Positions 43,242-51,352 of a stretch of 64,000 nt of DNA are shown piece after piece. The stretch covers positions 4,464,001 through 4,528,000 of the forward strand of contig NZ_CP089312.1 in assembly GCF_021545335.1 (NCBI RefSeq). The letters are read 5' to 3'. Both the position numbers and the translations under genes were made by a program. This DNA comes from Streptomyces sp. GQFP. Its GTDB lineage: Bacteria; Actinomycetota; Actinomycetes; Streptomycetales; Streptomycetaceae. The notes below the pieces were generated by a model that saw only the letters and a list, made by a program, of their open reading frames with translations, did not search any database and was not told the origin of the DNA. Numbering within the stretch: the stretch's first letter is position 1; every line of letters starts with the position of its first letter.

Positions 43242-44438
43242 TCATCCGGCACCCAGCGGGGGCGCCGGGATGCCACCCGCGTCGAGGTAGGCCTGCGGCG
43301 GACTGAGCCGCTGGCCGGGGAAGCCGCCCTTCTCGTACTTCAGGAGCTTCCTGGCCTTCTCCGGGTCCGTCTCGCCCTCCCCGTACGCCGGGCAGAGCGG
43401 GGCGATCGGGCAGGCGCCGCAGGCGGGCTTGCGGGCGTGGCAGATACGGCGGCCGTGGAAGATCACGTGGTGCGAGAGCATCGTCCAGTCACTCTTGGGG
43501 AAGAGGGCGCCGATGGCGGCCTCGATCCTGTCCGGGTCCGTCTCCGCCGTCCACTGCCAGCGGCGCACGAGCCGCTGGAAGTGCGTGTCCACGGTGATTC
43601 CAGGGCGCCCGAAGGCGTTGCCGAGCACGACGAAGGCGGTCTTGCGGCCCACGCCGGGGAGTTTGACGAGGTCTTCGAGCCGGCCGGGCACCTCGCCGCC
43701 GAACTGCTCCGACAGGGCCTTGGACAGCCCTATGACCGACCTGGTCTTGGCCCGGAAGAAGCCGGTCGGGCGCAGGATCTCCTCGACCTCCTCGGGGTTG
43801 GCGGCGGCCAGGTCCTCGGGGGTGGGGTACTTGGCGAAGAGCGTGGGTGTCGTCTGGTTGACCCGCAGGTCGGTGGTCTGGGCGGAGAGGACCGTGGCGA
43901 CGAGCAGCTGGAAGGAGTTCTCGAAGTCCAGCTCGGGGTGGGCGTACGGATAGATCTCGGCGAGTTCGCGGTCGATCCGACGGGCGCGCCGCACGAGGGC
44001 GGTGTGGGACTCGTTGCGGGGCGGCTTGGGGGTGGCGGCGGGTTTAGGGGTGGCCGTCTTGGCGGCGGCCTTCTTAGGGGAGGCGGCCCTGGAGGAGGCG
44101 GCCCTGGAGGAGGCGGCAGTCTTTGAAACGGCCGTCCCGGGGGCGGCGGTCTTGGCGGCGGCAGTCCTACGGGCGGCCGGCTTGGTCGCGGCCGGCTTGG
44201 TCGCGGCCGGCTTGGTCGCGGCCGGCTCGGGGACAGCGGCCTTCGAGGGCGCGGCCTTCGCAGGGCCGCCCGCCACGGACGCGGCCCCCGAGCGGGCGCT
44301 CGCCGAAGGCACCGCCTTCTTGGTCGCGGGTGCCTTTCTCGGCGCCGCGGAGGCGGCCTTCTTCACGGGCTCGGCCCTTTTCGCAGGCTCGGGCACCGGC
44401 CCGGTCACGTTCTTGGCGGCTTTCTCCACCGACATCAC
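43242..44438 (-). CDS. nth: Endonuclease III with long Ala/Lys N-terminal extension
   Basis: This base-excision repair glycosylase/AP-lyase acts on oxidised pyrimidines. The core (about residue 150 on) has LVATVLSAQTTDLRVN, the helix-hairpin-helix LPGVGRKTAFVVLG with catalytic Lys, catalytic Asp in ITVDTHFQRLVRR and a 4Fe-4S cluster C-x6-C-x2-C-x5-C in CHARKPACGACPIAPLC. The first about 145 residues are Ala, Lys, Pro and Thr, including three KPAAT repeats, much like the TopA tail. GTG 44438, ATG 44435 or GTG 44429 are all possible starts; the last has the best-spaced AGAGG. It is divergent from crp. Confidence 0.93.
   Translation of the reverse strand: MMSVEKAAKNVTGPVPEPAKRAEPVKKAASAAPRKAPATKKAVPSASARSGAASVAGGPAKAAPSKAAVPEPAATKPAATKPAATKPAARRTAAAKTAAPGTAVSKTAASSRAASSRAASPKKAAAKTATPKPAATPKPPRNESHTALVRRARRIDRELAEIYPYAHPELDFENSFQLLVATVLSAQTTDLRVNQTTPTLFAKYPTPEDLAAANPEEVEEILRPTGFFRAKTRSVIGLSKALSEQFGGEVPGRLEDLVKLPGVGRKTAFVVLGNAFGRPGITVDTHFQRLVRRWQWTAETDPDRIEAAIGALFPKSDWTMLSHHVIFHGRRICHARKPACGACPIAPLCPAYGEGETDPEKARKLLKYEKGGFPGQRLSPPQAYLDAGGIPAPPLGAG
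44173..44217. repeat. 15-bp coding repeat, three copies, in nth
   Basis: GCGGCCGGCTTGGTC is repeated exactly at 44173, 44188 and 44203, with a partial fourth copy. On the minus strand it encodes KPAAT repeats in the endonuclease III extension. Confidence 0.8.
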
Positions 44439-44661
44439 CTCTGCCGCTTTCTACGCATTCCGGCCCCCACCCGTACCCTGTTCGCCCACAGCGGAATCGC
44501 ACCCTTCCGTCACCCGCCCAGCCCCCTTGGCCTGTGCTCTCACCGGCGATTTGGACACCCGGCCAGCCTAGAGCCCGGCACTGACATCCGCCCCGGACCC
44601 TGGAGATCGGCGCCCAATTGGCCCCCTGCCGCACTGCACGGCACACCCGTGCGGCATCCTT

Positions 44662-44725
44662 GTGACAGATCACACTGTTTGGACCGTCCGGCAAGATGGG
44701 GAGCACGGTCCCCGGTAACCGGGGA
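44662..44725. promoter_or_regulatory. Two palindromes upstream of crp
   Basis: TGTGA-CAGA-TCACA at 44662-44675 has CRP half-sites but a 4-base spacer instead of 6. TCCCCGGT-A-ACCGGGGA at 44709-44725 is a perfect 17-base inverted repeat 38 bases before the crp start. Both are in the 324-bp gap between the divergent nth and crp genes. Autoregulation of crp is a reasonable guess. Confidence 0.5.
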
Positions 44726-44762
44726 ACAAGATCCCCTGAGCAGGTCGACAAGGAGAGAACTC

Positions 44763-45437
44763 GTGGACGACGTTCTGCGGCGCGCCCCGCTCTTCGCGGC
44801 GCTCGATGACGAGCAGGCCGCGGAGCTGCGCGCCTCCATGAGTGAGGTGACCCTCGCGCGCGGTGACGCCCTGTTCCACGAGGGCGACCCGGGAGACCGG
44901 CTCTACGTGGTCACCGAGGGGAAGGTCAAGCTCCACCGCACATCCCCGGACGGGCGCGAGAACATGCTGGCCGTCCTCGGCCCCGGCGAGCTGATCGGCG
45001 AGCTGTCGCTGTTCGACCCTGGCCCGCGTACCGCCACGGCCACCGCGCTGACCGAGGTCAAGCTGCTCGGCCTCGGCCACGGCGACCTCCAGCCCTGGCT
45101 GAACGCCCGCCCCGAGGTGGCCGCCGCGCTGCTGCGCGCCGTCGCCCGGCGCCTGCGCAAGACCAACGACCAGATGTCCGACCTGGTCTTCTCCGATGTG
45201 CCGGGCCGTGTCGCCCGCGCGCTGCTCGACCTCTCGCGCCGCTTCGGCGTGCAGTCGGAGGAGGGCATCCACGTCGTGCACGACCTGACCCAGGAGGAGC
45301 TGGCGCAGCTCGTCGGCGCCTCCCGCGAGACGGTCAACAAGGCACTCGCCGACTTCGCGGGCCGCGGCTGGCTGCGCCTTGAGGCGCGCGCCGTGATCCT
45401 GCTGGACGTGGAGCGCCTCGCGAAGCGGTCGCGTTAG
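44763..45437 (+). CDS. crp: CRP/FNR-family transcriptional regulator Crp
   Basis: This 224-aa regulator has a cyclic-nucleotide-binding domain (GDALFHEGDPGDRLYVVTEG, with GELIGELSLFDPGPRTATAT, where the phosphate cassette Arg is present) and a C-terminal winged helix (LTQEELAQLVGASRETVNKAL). The GTG start has AAGGAGAGAAC upstream, and the length equals S. coelicolor Crp, a broad regulator of spore germination and antibiotic production. Mycobacterial homologue: Rv3676. The gene is flanked on both sides by copies of a 13-base palindromic motif (44711-44723 and 45598-45610). Confidence 0.95.
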   Translation: MDDVLRRAPLFAALDDEQAAELRASMSEVTLARGDALFHEGDPGDRLYVVTEGKVKLHRTSPDGRENMLAVLGPGELIGELSLFDPGPRTATATALTEVKLLGLGHGDLQPWLNARPEVAAALLRAVARRLRKTNDQMSDLVFSDVPGRVARALLDLSRRFGVQSEEGIHVVHDLTQEELAQLVGASRETVNKALADFAGRGWLRLEARAVILLDVERLAKRSR

Positions 45438-45440
45438 CCG

Positions 45441-45533
45441 GGTCGTCCATAAGCGCTTCGCCTGTAAACGCTTCGTCCGCAAGCGCTTCGTCCGTGAGTG
45501 CTATGTCCGTAAGTGCTACGTCCGTAAGTGCTA
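45441..45533. repeat. 15-bp tandem repeat downstream of crp
   Basis: Units start at 45451, 45466, 45481, 45496 and 45511, with partial units on both ends. The pattern is AAGCGCTTCGTCCGT, drifting to AAGTGCTACGTCCGT. It begins right after the crp stop and ends at the terminator hairpin. The minus strand could encode ALTD(E/V/I) repeats, but no gene is supported. Confidence 0.8.
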
Positions 45534-45534
45534 G

Positions 45535-45562
45535 AGGGGCCCTGCCGAACGGCGGGGCCCCT
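45535..45562 (+). terminator. Terminator of crp
   Basis: The 13-bp arms AGGGGCCCTGCCG / CGGCGGGGCCCCT have one mismatch and an AA loop. The hairpin follows the 15-bp repeat array. Confidence 0.75.
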
Positions 45563-45575
45563 CCGGCGTTCATTG

Positions 45576-45610
45576 GGTTACCGGGTTCATCGGATTACCC
45601 GGTAACCGGG
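45576..45610. promoter_or_regulatory. Inverted repeat sharing a 13-mer with the crp promoter
   Basis: GGTTACCGGG (45576-45585) and CCCGGTAACC (45598-45607) are perfect inverted arms. CCCGGTAACCGGG at 45598-45610 is identical to 44711-44723. It lies about 85 bases before the propeller protein gene. Confidence 0.5.
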
Positions 45611-45692
45611 TTCACCGGGGCGGGGGCCACGCGGTGACGAGCACACGGTGACGAGAACGTCATGAACGGATCGGATTCAAGGGGTGGGTGGG

Positions 45693-46775
45693 ATGGACCA
45701 GGACAGAGCGCCCGAGTCGGTCTGGGCGGCGGCGCCCGAGCCCGCGAAGCGCCGGCTGCGGCTGTTCCGCCGGGACCCGGAGGCACAGACCCTGTGGCAG
45801 TCCGAGTTCGAGCAGCGCGACCTGGGGGAGCCGCTGGGCGTGTGGGCGACGGACGAGGCGGTGGCCCTGGTCCGCTTCGACCGCGTGGCGGCGTACGCAC
45901 CGGCGACCGGTGAGCCCGGCTGGACCTGGCAGCCGCCGGGCCAGGACGTGATCGTCGGGGTGGCCCAGGACCCCGAGGACGGCCTGGGCCTCGTCCTGCA
46001 CCACGACGACGGCGACCGGAACGCCGAGCAGATCCGCCTCACCGTGCTCGACCTCGGCTCCGGGGACGTCGCCTGGTCACGCGAACAGCGGAAGGACCAG
46101 CTGGGACACATCGGCGAGCACCGCACCAGCGAGGTGGGCGTCAGCGGCGGCCGGATAGCCACCGTCCTCGCCTGGGACCGGGACAAGCCGCCGACCGTAC
46201 GGTGTCTCGACGCGCCCACCGGCGCCCTCCAGTGGGAACGGGCGCTCCCGGACAGCTGGGGCGACTCGTTCTCCGTCCTGGCGACCGACCCGCCTGTCCT
46301 GTCCGTCACCAACAGCGGCAGGCGCTCCCGCCCCCGGCTGTACGTGGTGCGCGAGGACGGTGAGTGGTACGTCGAACTTCCCGACGGATACAAGGACTTC
46401 GGGCCGGCCGTCGCGGTCGTCGGCGACACCTTCGTGGTCGGACTGGAACCGAGCGAACCCGCGAACGACGACGAGAAGAGCGCCGACACGGTCCTCAACG
46501 CCTACTCCGTCTCGACCGGCGAACAGCTCTGGGAGTGGCGCACCGATCACGGCCGTACGCTCCATCCGCTGTCCCACCGCGGGTACTTCATGGTGGGCAA
46601 CGGCTACGGCAGCAGGGTGACCGTCCTCGACCCCGCCGACGGCCGGGTCGTCGCGGAGCGCAGGTTCCCCGGCTTCAGCTATCGCGCGCGGTACGCCGCC
46701 TGGGGCGACCACCTGGCCGTGGTGTGTCATGCGGTGAGCGAGACGCGCCGGGTGCGCGTGTTCCGCTGGAAGTGA
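45693..46775 (+). CDS. PQQ-type beta-propeller repeat protein, cytoplasmic
   Basis: This 360-aa protein lacks a signal peptide or membrane helix. Repeated blade-like segments such as VAAYAPATGEPGWTW, LDLGSGDVAWSRE, CLDAPTGALQWERAL, YSVSTGEQLWEWRTD and VLDPADGRVVAERRF show the D-x-x-T-G-x-x-x-W pattern of PQQ/Pyrrolo-quinoline-type propellers (about 5-7 blades). It probably has no enzyme activity and acts as a scaffold or sensor. ATG 45693 follows AAGGGG. A nucleotidyltransferase gene starts 8 bases after its stop, so they form an operon. Confidence 0.72.
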   Translation: MDQDRAPESVWAAAPEPAKRRLRLFRRDPEAQTLWQSEFEQRDLGEPLGVWATDEAVALVRFDRVAAYAPATGEPGWTWQPPGQDVIVGVAQDPEDGLGLVLHHDDGDRNAEQIRLTVLDLGSGDVAWSREQRKDQLGHIGEHRTSEVGVSGGRIATVLAWDRDKPPTVRCLDAPTGALQWERALPDSWGDSFSVLATDPPVLSVTNSGRRSRPRLYVVREDGEWYVELPDGYKDFGPAVAVVGDTFVVGLEPSEPANDDEKSADTVLNAYSVSTGEQLWEWRTDHGRTLHPLSHRGYFMVGNGYGSRVTVLDPADGRVVAERRFPGFSYRARYAAWGDHLAVVCHAVSETRRVRVFRWK

Positions 46776-46783
46776 GGTACGGG

Positions 46784-47617
46784 GTGACGCCGCGGCCTGG
46801 ACTGGACGAGCAGGGGTTCATCGCTCGGGAGGGCTCCCCCGCGCGCGTGCCGCCCGTTTTCCGGTCCGTCGTCGGGGCGGCCCGCGACCGGATCACCGAC
46901 CTCTTCGGGGAGCGGCTGCACAGCGCGTATCTCTACGGGTCGATTCCGCGCGGCACCGCGCGCGTGGGCCGCAGCGATCTGGACCTGCTGCTCGCGCTGC
47001 GCGAGGAGCCCACGGAGGCGGACCGGGCGGCGGCCCGGGCACTGGACGACGGGCTCGACGCCGAGTTCGAGCAGATCGACGGCGCCGGCACGCTGCTGGT
47101 CTCGCGGGCGCAGGTGCTGAGCGAGCTGGAGCGGCACGACCTGGGCTGGTTCGTGGCCTGCCTCTGCACGCCCCTCCTGGGCGAGGACCTCGCCGGGCAC
47201 CTCCCCCGCTACCGCCCCGACTCCCTTCTCGCCCGCGAGACCAACGGCGACCTGGACCTGTGCCTCCCGCGCTGGCGGCGCCTGATCGCGGAGGCGACGG
47301 CCCCTGGGGCGCCAGCGGGGGCGGTACGCGTGCGCGTGCGGGGCATTTCGCGCCGTCTGGTGCGTACGGGCTTCACGCTGGTCATGCCGCGCTGGCAGGG
47401 CTGGACCAGCGACCTGTACGAGATGGCCGGGGCGTTCGCCGCGTACTACCCGGAGTGGGGCCCGCGGATGGCGGAGGCGGCGGCACTGGGCCTCCGGCCG
47501 ACGGACGATCCGGCCGTGCTGCGGGCGTTCCTGCGCCCGCACGTCGAGGAGCTGGGCTCCTGGATGGCCGGGGAGTACGCGCGCGTGCACGGCGTGAAAG
47601 CGCCCAGGCCCGAGTAG
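46784..47617 (+). CDS. Nucleotidyltransferase-fold protein
   Basis: The 277-aa product carries the polymerase beta-like signature YLYGSIPRGTARVGRSDLDLLL (GS-x-DxD, residues about 50-70). This is found in minimal nucleotidyltransferases, some of which modify tRNA, drugs or partner toxins. The C-terminal half is helical (VRGISRRLVRTGFTLVMPRW). A GTG start follows GAGG, 8 bases after the propeller gene. No HEPN-type partner is adjacent. Substrate unknown; the aminoglycoside-type ANT family is one possibility. Confidence 0.7.
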   Translation: MTPRPGLDEQGFIAREGSPARVPPVFRSVVGAARDRITDLFGERLHSAYLYGSIPRGTARVGRSDLDLLLALREEPTEADRAAARALDDGLDAEFEQIDGAGTLLVSRAQVLSELERHDLGWFVACLCTPLLGEDLAGHLPRYRPDSLLARETNGDLDLCLPRWRRLIAEATAPGAPAGAVRVRVRGISRRLVRTGFTLVMPRWQGWTSDLYEMAGAFAAYYPEWGPRMAEAAALGLRPTDDPAVLRAFLRPHVEELGSWMAGEYARVHGVKAPRPE

Positions 47618-47634
47618 GCGCTACCGACTGTCGG

Positions 47635-48465
47635 CTAGATGAGACCGTGCTCGCGGAGGTACTCCAGCTGGGCGCGTACCGACAGCTCGGCGGCCGGCCA
47701 CAGGGAGCGGTCGACGTCCGCGTAGACGTGGGCGACGACCTCCGCGGGGCTCGTGTAGCCGTTCTCGACCGCGGTCTCGACCTGGGCGAGGCGGTGGGCG
47801 CGGTGGGCGAGGTAGAACTCGACGGCTCCCTGGGCGTCGTCCAGGACGGGCCCGTGGCCCGGCAGGACGGTGTGCACGCCGTCGTCCACCGTCAGGGACC
47901 TCAGCCGCCTCAGAGAGTCCAGATAGTCCCCCAGGCGGCCGTCTGGATGGGCCACCACGGTCGTTCCGCGCCCCAGGACGGTGTCTCCCGTCAGGACGGC
48001 CCGATCGGCCGGGAGATGGAAGCACAGCGAGTCCGCGGTGTGCCCCGGCGTCGGTACGACCCTCAGCTCGAGCCCGCCGACGGACACGACGTCCCCGTGC
48101 CCGAGGCCCTCGTCCCCCAGCCGCAGCGCCGGATCGAGCGCCCGCACGTTGGTCCCGGTCAGCTCGGCGAACCGTCCGGCGCCCTCCGCGTGGTCCGGAT
48201 GCCCGTGCGTGAGCAGCGTCAGCGCGACCCGCTTGCCGGCCTTCTCGGCGGTGTCGACGACATGCCTGAGGTGTACGTCGTCCAGGGGCCCCGGGTCGAC
48301 GACGACGGCCAGCTCGGAGTCCGGCTCGGAGACGATCCAGGTGTTCGTGCCGTCGAGGGTCATCGCGGAGGCGTTGGGCGCGAGGACGTTGACCGCGCGC
48401 GCGGTGGCGGGGCCCGAGAGAACCCCGCCGCGCGGCTGGCCGGGGAGAGCGGCGGCTTCTGTCAT
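47635..48465 (-). CDS. Metallo-beta-lactamase-fold hydrolase
   Basis: The 276-aa product has the binuclear zinc motif TLLTHGHPDHAEGAGRF (HxHxDH, near 75). Other zinc ligands are in PTPGHTADSLCFHL (His), LTGDTVLGRGTT (Asp) and PGHGPVLDD (His). It resembles glyoxalase II/LACTB2-type hydrolases (Rv3677c in mycobacteria at the same place). LACTB2-like C-terminal helices (REHGLI end) are present. Substrate unknown; a thioester or nucleic acid is possible. It converges on the nucleotidyltransferase gene, with 17 bases between. Confidence 0.87.
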   Translation of the reverse strand: MTEAAALPGQPRGGVLSGPATARAVNVLAPNASAMTLDGTNTWIVSEPDSELAVVVDPGPLDDVHLRHVVDTAEKAGKRVALTLLTHGHPDHAEGAGRFAELTGTNVRALDPALRLGDEGLGHGDVVSVGGLELRVVPTPGHTADSLCFHLPADRAVLTGDTVLGRGTTVVAHPDGRLGDYLDSLRRLRSLTVDDGVHTVLPGHGPVLDDAQGAVEFYLAHRAHRLAQVETAVENGYTSPAEVVAHVYADVDRSLWPAAELSVRAQLEYLREHGLI

Positions 48466-48544
48466 GCGGGGGCACCTGCCAGGGAGTCGGTCGGGGGCAC
48501 GGTTGAGCTTGGGGTTGCGGTTGCGGTCAGGGGCACGGTCGCGG

Positions 48545-49429
48545 TCATTCGGGGGCTTCCCCTAGCCGGATGTGCTTCGTGAATTCCTCGTGCCCCGGCC
48601 ACGCCAGCACAATCTCACCGTCCGCCAGGGTTGCCCTGGCCAGGACCGGCGTCAGGTCTCGCTCCAGGGCCCCGGCGAGGGCTCCGGACGCGCTGTCGTA
48701 CGGGGCCAGCGCGCGCAGGGTCGCGATCGTGGGCGGCATCATCAGCAGCTCGCCCTTGTCGTACGAGGCCGCCGCGGTGGCCGGTGCGATCCACACCGTG
48801 CGGTCCGCCTCCGTGGAGGCGTTCCGGGTGCGCTGGCCCTCCGGGAGCGCGGCCACGAAGAACCAGGTGTCGTAGCGGCGGGCCTCGAACTCAGGGGTGA
48901 TCCAGCGGGCCCATGCCCCGAGGAGGTCCGAGCGGAGCACCAGTCCTCGGCGGTCCAGGAACTCGGCGAAGGACAGTTCCCGGGCGACCAGGGCGGCGCG
49001 GTCCGCCTCCCAGTCGTCGCCCGTGGTGTCGCCGACGACGGAGTCGGCGGACGGGCCGGCGAGCAGGACGCCCGCCTCCTCGTACGTTTCCCGTACGGCG
49101 GCACAGACGATCGCCTGGGCCTCCTGCGCGGACGTCTCGTCGGTGCCCAGGCCCAGGCAGGAGGCCCACCACGCGCGCGTGGGCCCCGCCCAGCGGACCA
49201 GGTGGTCGTCGTCGCGGGGGTCGACTCCGCCGCCCGGGTACGCGTACGCGCCCCCTGCGAAGGCCATGGAGGCGCGTCTGCGGAGCATGTGGACGGCGGG
49301 GCCGGTGTCTGTGTCCTTCAGGAGCATGACTGTGGCCGCGCGTTTGGGGGTGACCGGGGTGAGGGTGCCTTCGGCGAGTCCGCGGATGAGGTCCGGCCAC
49401 TCCGGTGGGTACCACTGCCCGTTTGCCAT
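48545..49429 (-). CDS. NUDIX hydrolase
   Basis: This 294-aa protein opens MANGQWYPPEWPDLIRGLAE. The NUDIX domain starts PKRAATVMLLKDTDTGPAVH and has AYAYPGGGVDPRDDD. The NUDIX helix comes after a long insert: IVCAAVRETYEEAGVLLAG (RExxEExG). This long insert is typical of the RNF144/NUDT19-like group, some of which cleave CoA esters. It is second in a minus-strand run after RidA, separated by a 220-bp palindromic repeat region. The substrate was not determined. Confidence 0.82.
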   Translation of the reverse strand: MANGQWYPPEWPDLIRGLAEGTLTPVTPKRAATVMLLKDTDTGPAVHMLRRRASMAFAGGAYAYPGGGVDPRDDDHLVRWAGPTRAWWASCLGLGTDETSAQEAQAIVCAAVRETYEEAGVLLAGPSADSVVGDTTGDDWEADRAALVARELSFAEFLDRRGLVLRSDLLGAWARWITPEFEARRYDTWFFVAALPEGQRTRNASTEADRTVWIAPATAAASYDKGELLMMPPTIATLRALAPYDSASGALAGALERDLTPVLARATLADGEIVLAWPGHEEFTKHIRLGEAPE

Positions 49430-49473
49430 GGGCGGAGGCTATCCGGTGGTGAGCACATGTTCGAGGCCCCGGT

Positions 49474-49651
49474 TTTCCTCGCCCCCGCCGCCCCTACCCG
49501 TCCCATCCTCGGGGGCTCCGCCCCCGAACCCCCGCTCCTCAAACGCCGGAGGGGCTGACATACCCAGCCCGTCCGGCGTTTGAGGACAAAGGGGGGTCTG
49601 GGGGCGCAGCCCCCAGGGATGGGACGGGTAGGGGCGGCGGGGGCGAGGAAA
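49474..49651. repeat. Large intergenic inverted repeat with 35-bp perfect arms
   Basis: The outer arms 49474-49508 and 49617-49651 are perfect inverse copies over 35 bp. Inner palindromes around GGCGTTTGAGGAC / TCAAACGCC (49537-49588) and GGGGGCTCCGCCCCC (49510-49525) and TGGGGGCGCAGCCCCCA also form stems. Elements built on the GTCCGGCGTTTGAGGAC core are scattered between genes in many Streptomyces genomes. It lies between the RidA stop and the NUDIX start and could end RidA transcription. Confidence 0.85.
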
Positions 49652-49656
49652 GTGGG

Positions 49657-50124
49657 CTACGCCTCCGTCAGTTCCACCTGGACCTCGACCTCGACCGGGG
49701 CGTCCAGGGGCAGGACCGCCACCCCTACCGCGCTGCGGGCGTGGACGCCCTTGTCGCCCAGTACCTCGCCCAGGAGTTCGCTCGCGCCGTTGATGACCCC
49801 GGGCTGGCCCGTGAAATCCGGTGCCGAGGCCACGAAGCCGACGACCTTCACGACACGCGCGACGCGGTCCAGGTCGCCGGCGACCGACTTGACCGCCGCG
49901 AGCGCGTTCAGCGCGCACGTGCGGGCCAGCTGCTTGGCCTCCTCGGGCGTGACCTCCGCGCCCACCTTCCCGGTGACCGGAAGCTTTCCGTCCACCATCG
50001 GCAGCTGGCCCGACGTGTACACGTACACCCCGGACTGGACGGCCGGCTGGTAGGCGGCCAGCGGCGGCACCACCGCCGGTAGCGTCAGGCCCAGTTCGGC
50101 GAGCCGGGACTCCACCGCGCTCAC
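49657..50124 (-). CDS. RidA-family reactive imine deaminase
   Basis: This 155-aa YjgF/YER057c/UK114 protein removes reactive enamine/imine intermediates. It starts at GTG, VSAVESRLAELGLTLP. Hallmarks are VYTSGQLPMVDGKLP, EEAKQLARTCALNALAAVKSV, RVVKVVGFVAS and SAVGVAVLPLDAPVEVEV. The usual Arg of the RidA active site (normally in the RSAVGVA region) is present as HARSAVGVAVL. It overlaps the DUF4177 gene by 4 bases (GTGA). The mycobacterial equivalent is Rv3678c. Confidence 0.9.
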   Translation of the reverse strand: MSAVESRLAELGLTLPAVVPPLAAYQPAVQSGVYVYTSGQLPMVDGKLPVTGKVGAEVTPEEAKQLARTCALNALAAVKSVAGDLDRVARVVKVVGFVASAPDFTGQPGVINGASELLGEVLGDKGVHARSAVGVAVLPLDAPVEVEVQVELTEA

Positions 50125-50279
50125 GACTTCGGCCGCTTCAGGTAGGCCACGAGCTGCTCGGGGTTGTTCGGCCCGGGCACGACCTGGACGAGCTCCCAGC
50201 CGTCCTCGCCCCAGGTGTCCAGAATCTGCTTCGTGGCGTGGACGAGCAGAGGCACGGTCGCGTATTCCCACTTGGTCAT
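50121..50279 (-). CDS. Small DUF4177 protein
   Basis: A 52-residue protein, MTKWEYATVPLLVHATKQIL, with DTWGEDGWELVQVVPGPNNP and a basic end (YLKRPKS). The D.WGEDGWELV pattern is the DUF4177 hallmark. Translation is coupled to RidA through a GTGA overlap. In mycobacteria a small gene sits at the same position (Rv3678A). Function unknown. A DnaA-box-like TTGTCCACA lies at 50323-50331 just upstream. Confidence 0.78.
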   Translation of the reverse strand: MTKWEYATVPLLVHATKQILDTWGEDGWELVQVVPGPNNPEQLVAYLKRPKS

Positions 50280-50374
50280 GCGGCCGACTTTAGCCGCTGT
50301 CGCCAGACGCCTCGCACGCACGTTGTCCACAGCCTCCGGCGTAGCTCGGAGCCGGACTGGTTAACCTCGAATAC

Positions 50375-51352
50375 GTGAGCAGGTTCCAGGTCGTCAGCGG
50401 TAAGGGCGGGACCGGAAAGACCACGGTCGCCGCAGCGCTCGCGCTCGCCCTCGCCACCGAGGGGAAGCGCGCGCTTCTCGTCGAGGTCGAGGGCAGGCAG
50501 GGCATCGCGCAGCTCTTCGAGACCGAAGTGCTGCCCTATGAGGAGCGGAAGATCGCCGTCGCTCCCGGTGGCGGGGAGGTGTTCGCCCTTGCCATCGACC
50601 CCGAGCAGGCGCTGCTGGACTACCTCCAGATGTTCTACAAACTCGGCAGCGCGGGCCGCGCCCTGAAGAAGCTCGGCGCGATCGACTTCGCCACCACCGT
50701 CGCCCCGGGCATCAGGGACGTACTCCTGACCGGCAAGGCGTGCGAGGCGGTGCGGAGGAAGGACAAGAGCGGGCGGTTCGCCTACGACTACGTCGTCATG
50801 GACGCTCCGCCGACCGGGCGCGTCACCCGCTTCCTCAATGTCAACGACGAGGTGGCCGGGCTTGCGAAGATCGGCCCGATACACAATCAGGCGCAGGCCG
50901 TGATGCGCGTGCTCAAGTCGCCCGAGACCGCGGTGCACCTGGTGACGCTGCTGGAGGAGATGCCCGTCCAGGAGACCGCGGACGGTATCGCCGAGCTGCG
51001 GGCGGCGAAGCTGCCGGTGGGGCGGATCATCGTCAACATGGTGCGGCCCGAGGTTTTGGACGAGGACGAGCTGGAACTCGTACGGGCGGCTCCCCGTACC
51101 GCGCTCGCGAAGTCCCTGTCTGCCGCCGGGCTCGGCGGGGCGCGGCGCGGCGGGAACGCCGAGAAGCTGGTGGACCCGCTGCTGACGCAGGCCGAGGAGT
51201 ACGCCGAGCGGTATGCGCTGGAGCACGAACAGCGGTCCGTGCTCAGTGAATTGCGGCTGCCTACGCACGAACTGCCGTTGTTCACCGAGGGCATGGACCT
51301 GGCGGGTCTGTACGAACTGGCCAACGAGCTGCGGAAGCAGGGGATGTCATGA
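50375..51352 (+). CDS. GET3/ArsA-like ATPase, first of a pair
   Basis: This 325-aa protein opens MSRFQVVSGKGGTGKTTVAAALALALATEG, a deviant Walker A with the signature Lys (GKGGTGKTT). Also present are LLVEVEGRQGIAQLFETE, DAPPTGRVTRFLN and IIVNMVRP. This is the ArsA/Get3 class, dimeric ATPases that handle client proteins or ions. With the next gene it matches Rv3679/Rv3680, which in mycobacteria act together in handling of glycerol and arsenate-like stress and have been linked to WhiB4 and PonA2 neighbours. It overlaps the next gene by 4 bases (ATGA), so the two form an operon. Confidence 0.87.
   Translation: MSRFQVVSGKGGTGKTTVAAALALALATEGKRALLVEVEGRQGIAQLFETEVLPYEERKIAVAPGGGEVFALAIDPEQALLDYLQMFYKLGSAGRALKKLGAIDFATTVAPGIRDVLLTGKACEAVRRKDKSGRFAYDYVVMDAPPTGRVTRFLNVNDEVAGLAKIGPIHNQAQAVMRVLKSPETAVHLVTLLEEMPVQETADGIAELRAAKLPVGRIIVNMVRPEVLDEDELELVRAAPRTALAKSLSAAGLGGARRGGNAEKLVDPLLTQAEEYAERYALEHEQRSVLSELRLPTHELPLFTEGMDLAGLYELANELRKQGMS

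Noticed and set aside
45334..45573. Minus-strand frame with ALTDx repeats, like a pentapeptide-repeat protein
   Set aside because: The repeats come from the 15-bp DNA array after crp; the frame overlaps the crp coding end and a terminator, with no ribosome site.
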